Source of the DNA: Desulfobacterales bacterium
GTDB taxonomy: Bacteria; Desulfobacterota; Desulfobacteria; Desulfobacterales; JAAELO01
DNA length: 46,240 nt
NCBI GenBank assembly: GCA_024226555.1
Contig: JAAELO010000092.1
Location: 1 to 46,240 of the forward strand
Reading direction: 5' to 3'
Positions 8,574-16,994 of the stretch are shown here, in pieces. Every line of letters starts with the position of its first letter. Within the stretch, counting starts at the first letter, position 1. The position numbers and the translations under genes were made by a program. The notes below the pieces were generated by a model. That model was given only the letters and a program-made list of their open reading frames with translations. It searched no databases and was not told where the DNA came from.

Positions 8574-10595
8574 TCAGATCTTAAATTTCCCGACCAACTC
8601 TGATAATACCCTTCCCATTTCTGCAAGTTTGTCTGCGCTGGAATGGACCTCTTCGCTGCTTTGAGACATCTCGTGTGAAGAAGTATTTACATCTGCAACA
8701 TCAATGGAGATCTCTCCAGTAACAGCTGCAACATCAGTCATACTTTTATTCACTTCCGAAAGACCATTTGAAGCATGGGATACATTTCCGGATATTTCAG
8801 ATGTTGCGGCTGTCTGTTCCTCAATTGCTGTTGCAATCGTTAGAGTTATTTCGTTAACATCATTGATAATATTGGAAACATCCTTTATCTCGCTTACTGA
8901 TTCTTCTGTAACTGTCTGAATTCCTGATATTTTCTCGCGTATTTCATTAGTAGCTTCCGCAGTAAGTTTAGCAAGTTCCTTAATTTCGCCAGCTACAACA
9001 GCAAAACCTTTTCCGGCTTCCCCGGCTCTTGCAGCCTCAATTGTTGCATTCAAAGCAAGAAGGTTGGTTTGTTCAGAAATATCTGAAATAGTTTCGGTAA
9101 CATCCCCAATATCTCTCGCAGCAAGGCCAAGATTGCCTATTTTTTCAGAAGCATCACTCGCACTGAGAACTGCTTTTTGAGATATTGATCTTGATTTTTC
9201 TGAATTAATAGAGATTTCATTGATCGTACTGGACATCTCTTCTGTTGCAGTCGCAACAACAGAAATGTTGGAGGAAACTTCTTCTATTGAGGATGCAGTA
9301 TTACTAATATTATGACTTGCTTTATCCATGGAAGAAGCTACAGCATCTGTTTTTGAGGAAGTTAATCCAGCAACAGATGACATCTTCTGTGAAATAGTCC
9401 GAAGTTCTTCTGATGCACCGTTTACAACAAGAGCATTGGAAGCCACGTCCTTAATAATACCATGAATTTTATCCATAAACTGATTGAACCAGTTAGACAA
9501 TTCACCAATTTCATCCTTGCTGCTGATTTCAAGACGCATTGTCAGATTTCCTTCACCCATTGCAATATCTTTCAAACCGGATATTACTTTATTCACCGGT
9601 TTAATTATGGAATTGGAAAAGAAAAGAGCTATAAAGATTGAAGCTGCAAAAAGGACACACCCAAAAATAAATAGTATTTTTATCATATGGTAGGAGTTTT
9701 CCATAATCTCTCCATGCTCAATTATCCCTATAAATTTCCAACCTAGTTTTGGAGATATGAAAAGATTCAGGTTATGACCTACATCGTTGATGTCAACTTC
9801 CATATGGTGCATTTTGTTTCGTGCATTAATTGATGCTAATTTTTTGTAAAATGGTTGACTATCAACATTTTCCATCTTTTTTAAATTTAATCGAGGAAAT
9901 TTCGGATTCGCAATAATAACATTCTGACGATCTGTTAAAACAAGATATCCTGTATTTCCTAATTTCATTTTTGATATCTTATCCACAAGACCTTTTAAAT
10001 TGATATCTATGGATACAACACCAAGTATTTCATTGTTCTGTCCCTTAACTGCTTTCAGAATACTCAGGTATGTTAGTCCGTCACTTCCCTTGTATGTATC
10101 CTTAACATGAACCTTATCAGGGTCACTCAAAGCAGTTTTATACCAACTCCGGACAGTGGGATTATATCCTGCTTTTCTGGCTGAAACAGGGGATTGAAGG
10201 TAAGCACCATAACGTGTACCAAAAGAAACGGAAGCATAAGATTTGTGGGTATCATTAATAAGATTAAAATACTTGAATATCTGAGCCTCAAGTCCACCTT
10301 TCTCAAGTGGAACCATTGGGGTTTTCTCCGTAGTATTTTTGTATACAGTAATACTATTATCATCCTTCAGCATAAAAGGGTGTTTCGAGAGCAAACTCAC
10401 ATCATCTTTAATACTGTCAATAAATGTGTTGACCGTATTATCCACCTGCCTCAGCTGATATCCTGAGTTTTGAAAAAACCCCTTGAGGGAATATTCACTT
10501 AGTCTTCTTCCTGTTGCAAATGAAATAATTAAAATTGTAATAGTCACAAGTGAAATTAATACTATAACCATCTTCTTTTTTATGGTCAGTTTCAT
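8574..10595 (-). CDS. methyl-accepting chemotaxis protein with dCache sensor
   Basis: This 673-residue receptor is anchored by two membrane helices (about 10-30 and 308-330). The periplasmic part between them has dCache_1 features: [28 protein letters not shown], then [11 protein letters not shown], and [21 protein letters not shown] domain follows ([20 protein letters not shown]), then the signalling domain with the highly conserved hairpin tip ([20 protein letters not shown], then [14 protein letters not shown]). It should control CheA and flagellar or surface motility; no che gene is in the window. No C-terminal CheR/CheB tether pentapeptide is visible. An upstream in-frame ATG at 10664 would add 23 residues, but ATG 10593-10595 has GGAG eight bases before it and starts directly at the basic/hydrophobic leader, so I prefer it. 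Confidence 0.95.
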   Translation of the reverse strand: MKLTIKKKMVIVLISLVTITILIISFATGRRLSEYSLKGFFQNSGYQLRQVDNTVNTFIDSIKDDVSLLSKHPFMLKDDNSITVYKNTTEKTPMVPLEKGGLEAQIFKYFNLINDTHKSYASVSFGTRYGAYLQSPVSARKAGYNPTVRSWYKTALSDPDKVHVKDTYKGSDGLTYLSILKAVKGQNNEILGVVSIDINLKGLVDKISKMKLGNTGYLVLTDRQNVIIANPKFPRLNLKKMENVDSQPFYKKLASINARNKMHHMEVDINDVGHNLNLFISPKLGWKFIGIIEHGEIMENSYHMIKILFIFGCVLFAASIFIALFFSNSIIKPVNKVISGLKDIAMGEGNLTMRLEISSKDEIGELSNWFNQFMDKIHGIIKDVASNALVVNGASEELRTISQKMSSVAGLTSSKTDAVASSMDKASHNISNTASSIEEVSSNISVVATATEEMSSTINEISINSEKSRSISQKAVLSASDASEKIGNLGLAARDIGDVTETISDISEQTNLLALNATIEAARAGEAGKGFAVVAGEIKELAKLTAEATNEIREKISGIQTVTEESVSEIKDVSNIINDVNEITLTIATAIEEQTAATSEISGNVSHASNGLSEVNKSMTDVAAVTGEISIDVADVNTSSHEMSQSSEEVHSSADKLAEMGRVLSELVGKFKI

Positions 10596-11244
10596 AATCT
10601 TTTCTCCGGTTCTTCTAAAATTGTGATTTATCGCAGTGAAGATTTTTTTCTTACCTAACTTCATAAAGAAAAGCGTATTATCTGCTCTTTTTTATTATTT
10701 TTTTTTATTTGGGTGTCGGTTAAAATCTCAGAATGCATAAGCTATTATTATAATAATATAAAAGAAAAAAAAAGAAAAATATGAAACTGAACGGTTAATA
10801 AAGACTTGTTCAGGTCTATTTAGCCCTTAACTTTACTCTAAAGACTTCATATAAAACACTGCGTTTCATGAGGTATAAAGGAAAACTACTTGTTTTTTGA
10901 TTTAGTTAATAACTAAAATGAAAAAAGTCTGGATCTTTTTCGAATATGAATCTTAAATTAATAAAAATTTTCGAAAAGAAATACTATCTCAACGATCCTC
11001 AATTAAGAATATTGGCTGGCATTTTTACAGAAAAATAAATCTTTAAATAATTGGGTTTAACAACGTGCATACTCCTGATAACACCATCTACTTTTAAAGG
11101 GATGCATCGATACTCTCTTTACTTGCTGAGCTGCTATTAAAACAAGATAATGAGAGAAGGAAATTATTAAAACAACTTTTAAGAGAATACACGTTTTTTC
11201 ATGATTTTATGACTCCATTATAGCTTTATTATAATAAAATCATA
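10596..11244. other. 650-base AT-rich gap with a possible decayed coding fragment
   Basis: No intact gene, RNA or element copy is seen. On the plus strand, 11104-11223 stays open for 39 codons and reads like a helical, charged protein tail (ASILSLLAELLLKQ, then DNERRKLLKQLLREYTF, ending in TAG). It has no start codon or ribosome-binding site in frame. It may be the remnant of a lost gene; this is weak evidence. Confidence 0.3.
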
Positions 11245-12383
11245 TTATATTTTACACAAAATATCTGCCGCTTCTTCCAGTGTGTCATCCTTTTTTGCAA
11301 AACAAAACCGCAAAACTTTATTGTCATCCCTTCCATCATAAAAAACAGAAGGAGGAATTGCAGCAACACCATGCTTTTTTGTTAATAATTCAGCAAATGC
11401 CATATCCTTTTCATCTGAAATACTGGAATAATCAAGCATCTGGAAATATGTACCCGAACATTTAACAGCTTTAAACCTTGATTTCTCTATCAGTTTTAAG
11501 AACAGGTCCCTTTTCTGCTGATAAAATCCAGACAGGTTAAGATACAGATCCCTCTTATCAAGAATATCTGCGATGGCATACTGCATTGGAGTATTTGTGG
11601 TGAAGGTAACAAACTGTCTGATCTTTTGAAACTCTGCCATCAAAGGCCGGGGCGCCACACAATATCCAATTTTCCAACCAGTGGCATGGTACGTTTTACC
11701 AAAGGAACTCACAACGAAAGATCTTTTTGCAAGCTCTTCAAAGCTGGAAATACTCTCATGTTTCTGCCCGTCAAAAACAATATGCTCATAAACCTCATCG
11801 CTTAAAATAAATATTTCACGATCCTTTACAACATCACTAAGCTCTTTAAGGTCATCGATTGTTAGAATTGTTCCCGTTGGATTATGGGGTGAATTTATTA
11901 TTATAAGACGGGTTTTATCTGTAATAGTATCCCTAACCAGATCCCAGTCAACGGAATATTCCGGGAATTTAAGTTGTATAAATTTTGTAATACCGCCGTT
12001 TAACTCAATAGCAGGCAGATAAGAATCATAGGCAGGCTCAAATACGATAACCTCATCTCCCGGATTAACAACAGTTGATATTGCAGCATATAGAGCTTCC
12101 GTCGCTCCCGATGTAACTGTAATCTCACTATCAGGATCATACTTCTTACCGTAGAGCTCCGATATTTTTTGGGAGATTTTCTCCCTTAAAACAGGCACCC
12201 CCGACATGGGTGCATACTGGTTGAATCCTTCATGTAATGATTAACCCTTTCAATGAGTTCACCATTTACATCAAAGTCAGGAAAACCCTGGGATAAATTT
12301 ATTGCATAATACTCTGCCGCCATCTGCGACATTATAGAAAATATAGTTGTACCGATATTTGGAAGTTTTGATTTTATTTTCAT
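11245..12383 (-). pseudogene. class I/II PLP aminotransferase (methionine/kynurenine type), split by a frameshift
   Basis: The gene starts at 12383 with a good ribosome-binding site (GGGAG) and reads MKIKSKLPNIGTTIFSIMSQ, then INLSQGFPDFDV, the N-terminus typical of YbdL-like aminotransferases. At about 12227-12230 the frame is lost and a stop follows. In another frame the protein resumes as GFNQYAPMSGVPVLREKI and runs to 11245 with all expected motifs: TSGATEALYAA, PAYDSY, INSPHNPTG, LSDEVYEHIVFD, the PLP-lysine motif SSFGKTYHATGWKIGY, and a C-terminal RFCFAKKDDTLEEA. One added base restores a full-length enzyme of about 379 residues. Transamination of Met, Phe or kynurenine is the family role. 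Everything else is well preserved, so the lesion is either very recent or a sequencing indel. E3, a MITE-like element, lies 22 bases upstream, in the promoter zone. Confidence 0.88.
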
Positions 12384-12405
12384 ATGATCTCCCTATCTAT
12401 ATTAA

Positions 12406-12535
12406 GGGAATCTCTAATAACTGTTCTTTTGGCAAAATGCTTTGTTATTTCCAAAAAAAAACTGTAATAAAATCGGCTCGTTATTTTTTGAAATTCCTTG
12501 TATTTTATCCAAAATTCTAATTATTAGAGGTTCCC
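12406..12535 (+). mobile_element. complete MITE-like element with TTAA flanks
   Basis: A 130-bp copy. L end GGGAATCTCTAATAACT and R end AATTATTAGAGGTTCCC form imperfect terminal inverted repeats. The interior also folds on itself (GTTATTTCC...GAAAT). TTAA occurs directly on both sides (12402-12405 and 12536-12539), consistent with a 4-bp target duplication. It has no coding capacity and must be moved, if at all, by a transposase encoded elsewhere. Confidence 0.9.
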
Positions 12536-12770
12536 TTAAGATGAGGTTAATTTAAATATCTGCTTTTTAAGTTACACCTTTAATATCATAAACATGAGTA
12601 TCAAAGAACATATTTAAAATTGAATAAAATAATGTCAAAACCCTTAATAAATCTAACTGCTTAATTTATTTACATTAATAATTTATGGTGATAAAATATT
12701 TTAATAAAAGAAAAACTAATAAAACTTATTAACAAAGAGAACTTCTGATAATTAAGCTCAGCGGAGAAAT

Positions 12771-13499
12771 ATGAAAAGATTCGCCATTACATGCTTAATA
12801 CTAATTTGTTTAAACAGTATAAATGCCAATGAAATCAGAATAGATATTGGTGATTGGGAGCCTTTTACTTCAAGCCGAGAAAAGAATGCAAATATAACTG
12901 AGAAGTTAGTTATAGAAGCTTTCAAGCTGGAAAATATCAAAGTAAAATTGTCATATTATCCATGGAAAAGAAGTTTTGTAAATGTAAGAAATGGAGAATC
13001 TGTTGCAACATTTCCATGGATGAAAACCAAAGATGGAAATAAAGACTTCTTCTATAGCAAAGAACCAGTTCTTAAGGAAAGTATTGTGTTTTTCCACTTA
13101 AAAAATAACTGGTTTAAATGGAATAACTATAAAAGTTTAAAAAAATACAGTATTGGTGGAACAATTGGATATTTATACTCTGATGATCTTCAAAAAAGAG
13201 GCATAAAGTTGCAAATGGTTGGGAAGGAAGATCTGAATTATAAGAAAATTCTCGCTGGAAGAATTGATGCTTATCCAGCATCTTATTTTGTCGGGTATTA
13301 TCAAATCAATATGCTTTTTGAAAAAAAGCAAGCATCCCTATTTACTCATCATTCTAAACCACTAATGACAACTGATTACTATATTTTGTTCTCAAAAAAA
13401 ATCCCAAATATTAAAGGTATTATAAAAAAATTCAACAGTGGCCTGAAAAAGTTAAAAAAAAGTGGAAGATATGATGAACTCGTTAAGAAGCAACGATAG
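12771..13499 (+). CDS. periplasmic solute-binding protein, SBP family 3-like (copy 1)
   Basis: This is a 242-residue protein with a Sec signal peptide (about 1-19, ending NANE). The body matches short SBP_bac_3 proteins: IDIGDWEPFTSS at the ligand-binding N-lobe, YPWKRSFVNVRNGESVATFPW, GGTIGYLYSDDL in the second lobe, GRIDAYPASYFVGYYQI, and a C-terminal helix FNSGLKKLKKSGRYDEL. These proteins bind amino acids or similar small ligands, but the residues that would fix specificity cannot be read off. No ABC permease or ATPase is adjacent, so it may be an orphan receptor or serve a distant transporter or sensor. GGAG lies just before the ATG. It has a tandem paralogue 79 bases downstream. Confidence 0.87.
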   Translation: MKRFAITCLILICLNSINANEIRIDIGDWEPFTSSREKNANITEKLVIEAFKLENIKVKLSYYPWKRSFVNVRNGESVATFPWMKTKDGNKDFFYSKEPVLKESIVFFHLKNNWFKWNNYKSLKKYSIGGTIGYLYSDDLQKRGIKLQMVGKEDLNYKKILAGRIDAYPASYFVGYYQINMLFEKKQASLFTHHSKPLMTTDYYILFSKKIPNIKGIIKKFNSGLKKLKKSGRYDELVKKQR

Positions 13500-13578
13500 C
13501 TTATGTAGAGAAGATAGACTCAGATAGTTACTAAAAGTTCAAAGAAGAGTTTTCAGAATCTTTAATTAGAGGGGAATT

Positions 13579-14307
13579 ATGAAAAGATTCGCAATTTCAT
13601 GCTTAATACTAATGTGTTTAAATAGTATAAAAGCCAATGACATCACAATCGATATTGGCGATTGGGAACCTTTTACCTCCAGTCGGGTAAAGAATGCAAA
13701 TATAACTGAAAAGTTAGTCATTGAAGCTTTTAAACTGGTAAAGATCAAAGTAAATTTTAAATATTATCCATGGAAAAGAAGTCTTGTAAATGTAAAAAAA
13801 GGAGAATCTGTTGCAACATTTCCATGGATGAAATCAAAAGAAAGAGATAAACAATTTTATTATAGTGAACAGCCAGTTCTTAAGGAAAAAACTGTGTTTT
13901 TCCACTTAAAATATAGTGGGTTTAAGTGGAACAACTACAATGATTTAAAAAAATACAGAATTGGTGGAACCATTGGGTATCTACAAGCTGAAGACCTTCA
14001 AAAAAGAGGTATAAAAGTGCAAATGGTTGGGATAGAAGATCTGAATTATAAGAAAATTCTCGCTGGAAGAATAGATGCTTATCCAACCTCCTATTTTGTT
14101 GGGTATTACCAGATCAATATGCTCTATGGAAAACAGAAAGCGTCTTTATTTACTCATCATCCTAAACCTGTAATGACAAGTGATTACTATATGCTCTTCT
14201 CAAAGAAAATACCAAATATTAAAGGCATTATTGAAAAATTCAACGATGGCTTAAAAAAGTTAAAAAAAAGCGGAAGATATGATGAGTTAATTAAGATAAA
14301 GCGATAG
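13579..14307 (+). CDS. periplasmic solute-binding protein, SBP family 3-like (copy 2)
   Basis: This protein is the same length as the preceding gene's product (242 residues) and aligns with it without gaps. I count about 49 differences, so identity is near 80 percent. The signal peptide and all core motifs are kept (IDIGDWEPFTSS, NGE/KGESVATFPWMK, GGTIGYL, GRIDAYP, SGRYDEL). Changes cluster around residues 87-96 and 110-134, which could alter ligand choice. The ribosome-binding site AGAGGGG is strong. The pair is a tandem duplication, probably one transcript, with the copies held in frame by selection since both are intact. Confidence 0.87.
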   Translation: MKRFAISCLILMCLNSIKANDITIDIGDWEPFTSSRVKNANITEKLVIEAFKLVKIKVNFKYYPWKRSLVNVKKGESVATFPWMKSKERDKQFYYSEQPVLKEKTVFFHLKYSGFKWNNYNDLKKYRIGGTIGYLQAEDLQKRGIKVQMVGIEDLNYKKILAGRIDAYPTSYFVGYYQINMLYGKQKASLFTHHPKPVMTSDYYMLFSKKIPNIKGIIEKFNDGLKKLKKSGRYDELIKIKR

Positions 14308-14390
14308 TACGACTAAATTCCAACTATTTAAAACGTCAGCCCTCTCCATAAAGAAAAATAGCCTTACTTTTTATGCAAATAATTGTATGT

Positions 14391-14415
14391 TGGGAAGAGC
14401 GCAGCGAAACCCAAA
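14391..14415. repeat. REP-like palindrome
   Basis: TTGGGAAGAGCGCAGCGAAACCCAA is an imperfect palindrome (TTGGG ... CCCAA, with a GCGC-rich loop) in otherwise AT-rich DNA. Its base composition differs from the surroundings. It resembles the TTGGGTTTCGCTNCGCTC-type palindromes scattered in many bacterial genomes. It lies 80 bases past the second solute-binding gene and could act as a 3' hairpin. The rest of 14308-14638 holds no gene. Confidence 0.5.
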
Positions 14416-14638
14416 GTCACGTGTCATCTCCTGAATTAAGCAAATATACAAATATAAAATATATTCAAAAGAAAAAGTCCTCTGCCGAGAGCTAAACTTT
14501 TGCTTCAAAAAGCATTACATAAGAATAAAAACCATTTTTTATTCGACTTCCTTGAAATTCAATACATTAAAGAGGCACATAAAAATGCCAAACTACAATA
14601 TTTTTATTTAAGATTTAACAAACACATTTTGGTTAAAA

Positions 14639-14758
14639 GGGAACCTCTAATAATTAGAATTTTCGATGAAAAACAAGGCATAACAAAAAATAACGAGTTG
14701 ATTTTACTACATTTTTATTTTTTGTGCTTCACAAAAAGATCAGTTATTAGAGATTCCC
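14639..14758 (-). mobile_element. MITE-like element abutting the kinase stop codon
   Basis: A 120-bp copy with R end GGGAACCTCTAATAATTAG on the left and L end (GTTATTAGAGATTCCC) on the right. Its last base is immediately followed by the stop codon (14759-14761) of the 719-residue kinase. Flanks (AAAA / TTAT) do not show a target duplication. A further GGGAACCTCT remnant lies inside the kinase's last codons. Confidence 0.88.
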
Positions 14759-16918
14759 TTATGAAGAAGAGGTTCCCTCAAGATATTGTTTAACAAATTC
14801 CTGTAATTTTTTTATTTTAAAACTCTGGGCCAACTCCCGTAACTCAGTTGAAAATGGTATAAACTTTTTATCCATCCTTTCAAACCGGTTTGCCTGTTCA
14901 AGAACTCCATTAATGTTGCCTCGCATAGCCAAATCAAACAAAGCAGTAATCTCTTCTTTGGGTGGGACAATTAAATCCTCTGTGGAAGGAATCTCTTTTA
15001 CAGATTCCTCTCTATTATTTTCAACTTCATCATAGGTCCATTCCAATGATAAGTGAGTCTGTATTAAACCTAATAGTTCTTCAAGAACAAAAGGTTTGCC
15101 GATAAAATCGTTACTCCCGGCCTTTAAACTTTTTTTTCGGTTCTGATCAAATACACTGGCTGAAATGCTGATAATTTTCACCTTTTGACCAATGGGTAAC
15201 GTCCGGATTTGACGTATCGCTTCATAGCCGTCCATAACCGGCATTCGAAGGTCAATAAAAACAAGATTAGGTTCAAGCTGGTTGGTTTTATCCACACCAT
15301 CCTGTCCATTAACAGCCTCTAACATTTTAAACCCCAGAGGTTCCAGCATGCTTATCAACACCGATCTGTTATGTTCAATGTCATCAACCACCAGTATTTT
15401 TCGCCTCTCTCCCCTATATCCGACTACTCTTTTTTTAGTGATATTGTTTGTTTTTACAAAATCGGTGATCTCTGGTAATTCTAATTCAAAGCGGAAAACA
15501 CTACCTATTCCAACCTTGCTTTCTACTTTTATTTCGCTGTTCATTATCCGTGCCAGTTTACTACCGATAGCAAGCCCCAAGCCCGTCCCTTCAGTAATCT
15601 GATCTTTTTGATGTATCTGATAGAACGGAAGAAAGATTTCCGTTAATACTTCGGATGCAATGCCAATGCCCGTATCCTCTACCTGGAAGCATATTTTATC
15701 TTCGTGTAAATCTACTTCAAATACTATCTTTCCTTCTTCTGTAAATTTAACAGCATTATTAAGTAAATTCATCAGAATCTGACGAAGCTTCTGATCGTCG
15801 CCTCTAACTATGTCTGGTACATCGGGAGCTATTTGGCTGAAAAATGAGAGTTTTTTTTGCTTAGCCTGCATATGTAAGATATCAGAAATATTCGTAAGTA
15901 TGCCGGGCAGATTAAAATCGTTTAGGATCAGTTCCTCTTTTTGAGCCTCAATTCTGGTGAGATCCAGAATGTCAGTAATCATATTCAAAAGGTGGAAGCT
16001 GCTTTGTTTAATAACATTCAGGTTATTTTTTTTATTTTCGGGTACCTCTTTATCATGTATCAGGATTTGAGTATATCCCATAATCGCATTTAGAGGGGTT
16101 CTTAGTTCATGGCTCATATTGGCCATAAATTTACTTTTGGCAAGATTTGCAGTTTCTGCTTCCTCTTTGGCAATCTTTAGCTCGGAGGTCCTTTCATCAA
16201 CTTTTTGTTCCTGTTTTTCCAGTAAATCTGCAATTTCCATATTTTTTTCTTCAGCTTTTTCCTTTGCCTTTACAAGTTGAAGATTTAGAAGGAAATTTTT
16301 ACGTACAGAACTCTCCATGGCATAACAGGCGATGGCACCAAGAAGGATTGAAGATAACAAAAAGAAATTGTTTGAAATAATCGCCTCTTTAGGAGTATTG
16401 ACAAGAATTGCAACACATTCGTATGTGACTGTAATTGCAAGGACAGTCATCGATGAGTGATAAAACTTCATTCTTATGAAATTATATCCCCATATGACAA
16501 CAAGAAGCAGGCCAGCATAATATATTTTGGAGATTAAAGGGGGAGAAAATAAGACAAGTCCAATAATACCAAGACCGCAGATATAAACTGTAACAGGAAG
16601 AAAGATTTCATAATATAATTTTAAACTGGTTCTGTAAGATAGAAAAATAGCGTACAAAAACCAGCAACATACAGCAACTCTGATAATCCACATAATGGAT
16701 TTCCTGTCAGCCATTAATAGTACCTGAGAGGTATCCAAAAAAAATAGTAGAAGGAGGTCCAGAGTACCAAACGAAAGATATAAAGTTATTGCAACAAGCA
16801 ATCCTATTCGAATACGGATTATGGAGTTTTTATAATAATCTTTTAAAAACTGCTGTTCAAGAGATTTATCATCAAAAGTTATTATCAGAAATGATCGAAT
16901 TTTATTCAATTGGAACAT
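14759..16918 (-). CDS. membrane hybrid histidine kinase (kinase 6 of the array)
   Basis: This is a 719-residue protein. The N-terminal ~205 residues hold about six membrane helices with no known sensor domain. A coiled coil follows (EIADLLEKQEQKVDERTSEL), then HisKA (His about 270 in MSHELRTPLNAIMGY), HATPase (NNAVKFT, DTGIGIA, GTGLGLAIGS), a receiver (ILVVDDIEHNRS, Asp about 556 in FIDLRMPVMDGYEAI, KPF lysine) and the array's C-terminal helical module (about 650-714, PPKEEITALFDLAMRGNI to FVKQYLE). A TTG-initiated frame starts at 17017 inside the upstream gene's end; ATG 16916-16918, with GAGGG ten bases ahead, is a better start. Its tail GTSSS differs from the YLD end of its paralogues and comes from element sequence. 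It is the last gene of the array. Confidence 0.92.
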   Translation of the reverse strand: MFQLNKIRSFLIITFDDKSLEQQFLKDYYKNSIIRIRIGLLVAITLYLSFGTLDLLLLFFLDTSQVLLMADRKSIMWIIRVAVCCWFLYAIFLSYRTSLKLYYEIFLPVTVYICGLGIIGLVLFSPPLISKIYYAGLLLVVIWGYNFIRMKFYHSSMTVLAITVTYECVAILVNTPKEAIISNNFFLLSSILLGAIACYAMESSVRKNFLLNLQLVKAKEKAEEKNMEIADLLEKQEQKVDERTSELKIAKEEAETANLAKSKFMANMSHELRTPLNAIMGYTQILIHDKEVPENKKNNLNVIKQSSFHLLNMITDILDLTRIEAQKEELILNDFNLPGILTNISDILHMQAKQKKLSFFSQIAPDVPDIVRGDDQKLRQILMNLLNNAVKFTEEGKIVFEVDLHEDKICFQVEDTGIGIASEVLTEIFLPFYQIHQKDQITEGTGLGLAIGSKLARIMNSEIKVESKVGIGSVFRFELELPEITDFVKTNNITKKRVVGYRGERRKILVVDDIEHNRSVLISMLEPLGFKMLEAVNGQDGVDKTNQLEPNLVFIDLRMPVMDGYEAIRQIRTLPIGQKVKIISISASVFDQNRKKSLKAGSNDFIGKPFVLEELLGLIQTHLSLEWTYDEVENNREESVKEIPSTEDLIVPPKEEITALFDLAMRGNINGVLEQANRFERMDKKFIPFSTELRELAQSFKIKKLQEFVKQYLEGTSSS

Positions 16919-16994
16919 AAAGATGGTTCCCTCTGTTTTTAATATTGGTTCATCATTATGAAGCTTACTATGTACCCTATAAAATAATCCCGGA

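Noticed and set aside
14500-14793. Plus-strand open frame of 97 codons
   Set aside because: Its second half is the translated MITE-like element and the end of the opposite-strand kinase gene; there is no ribosome-binding site.
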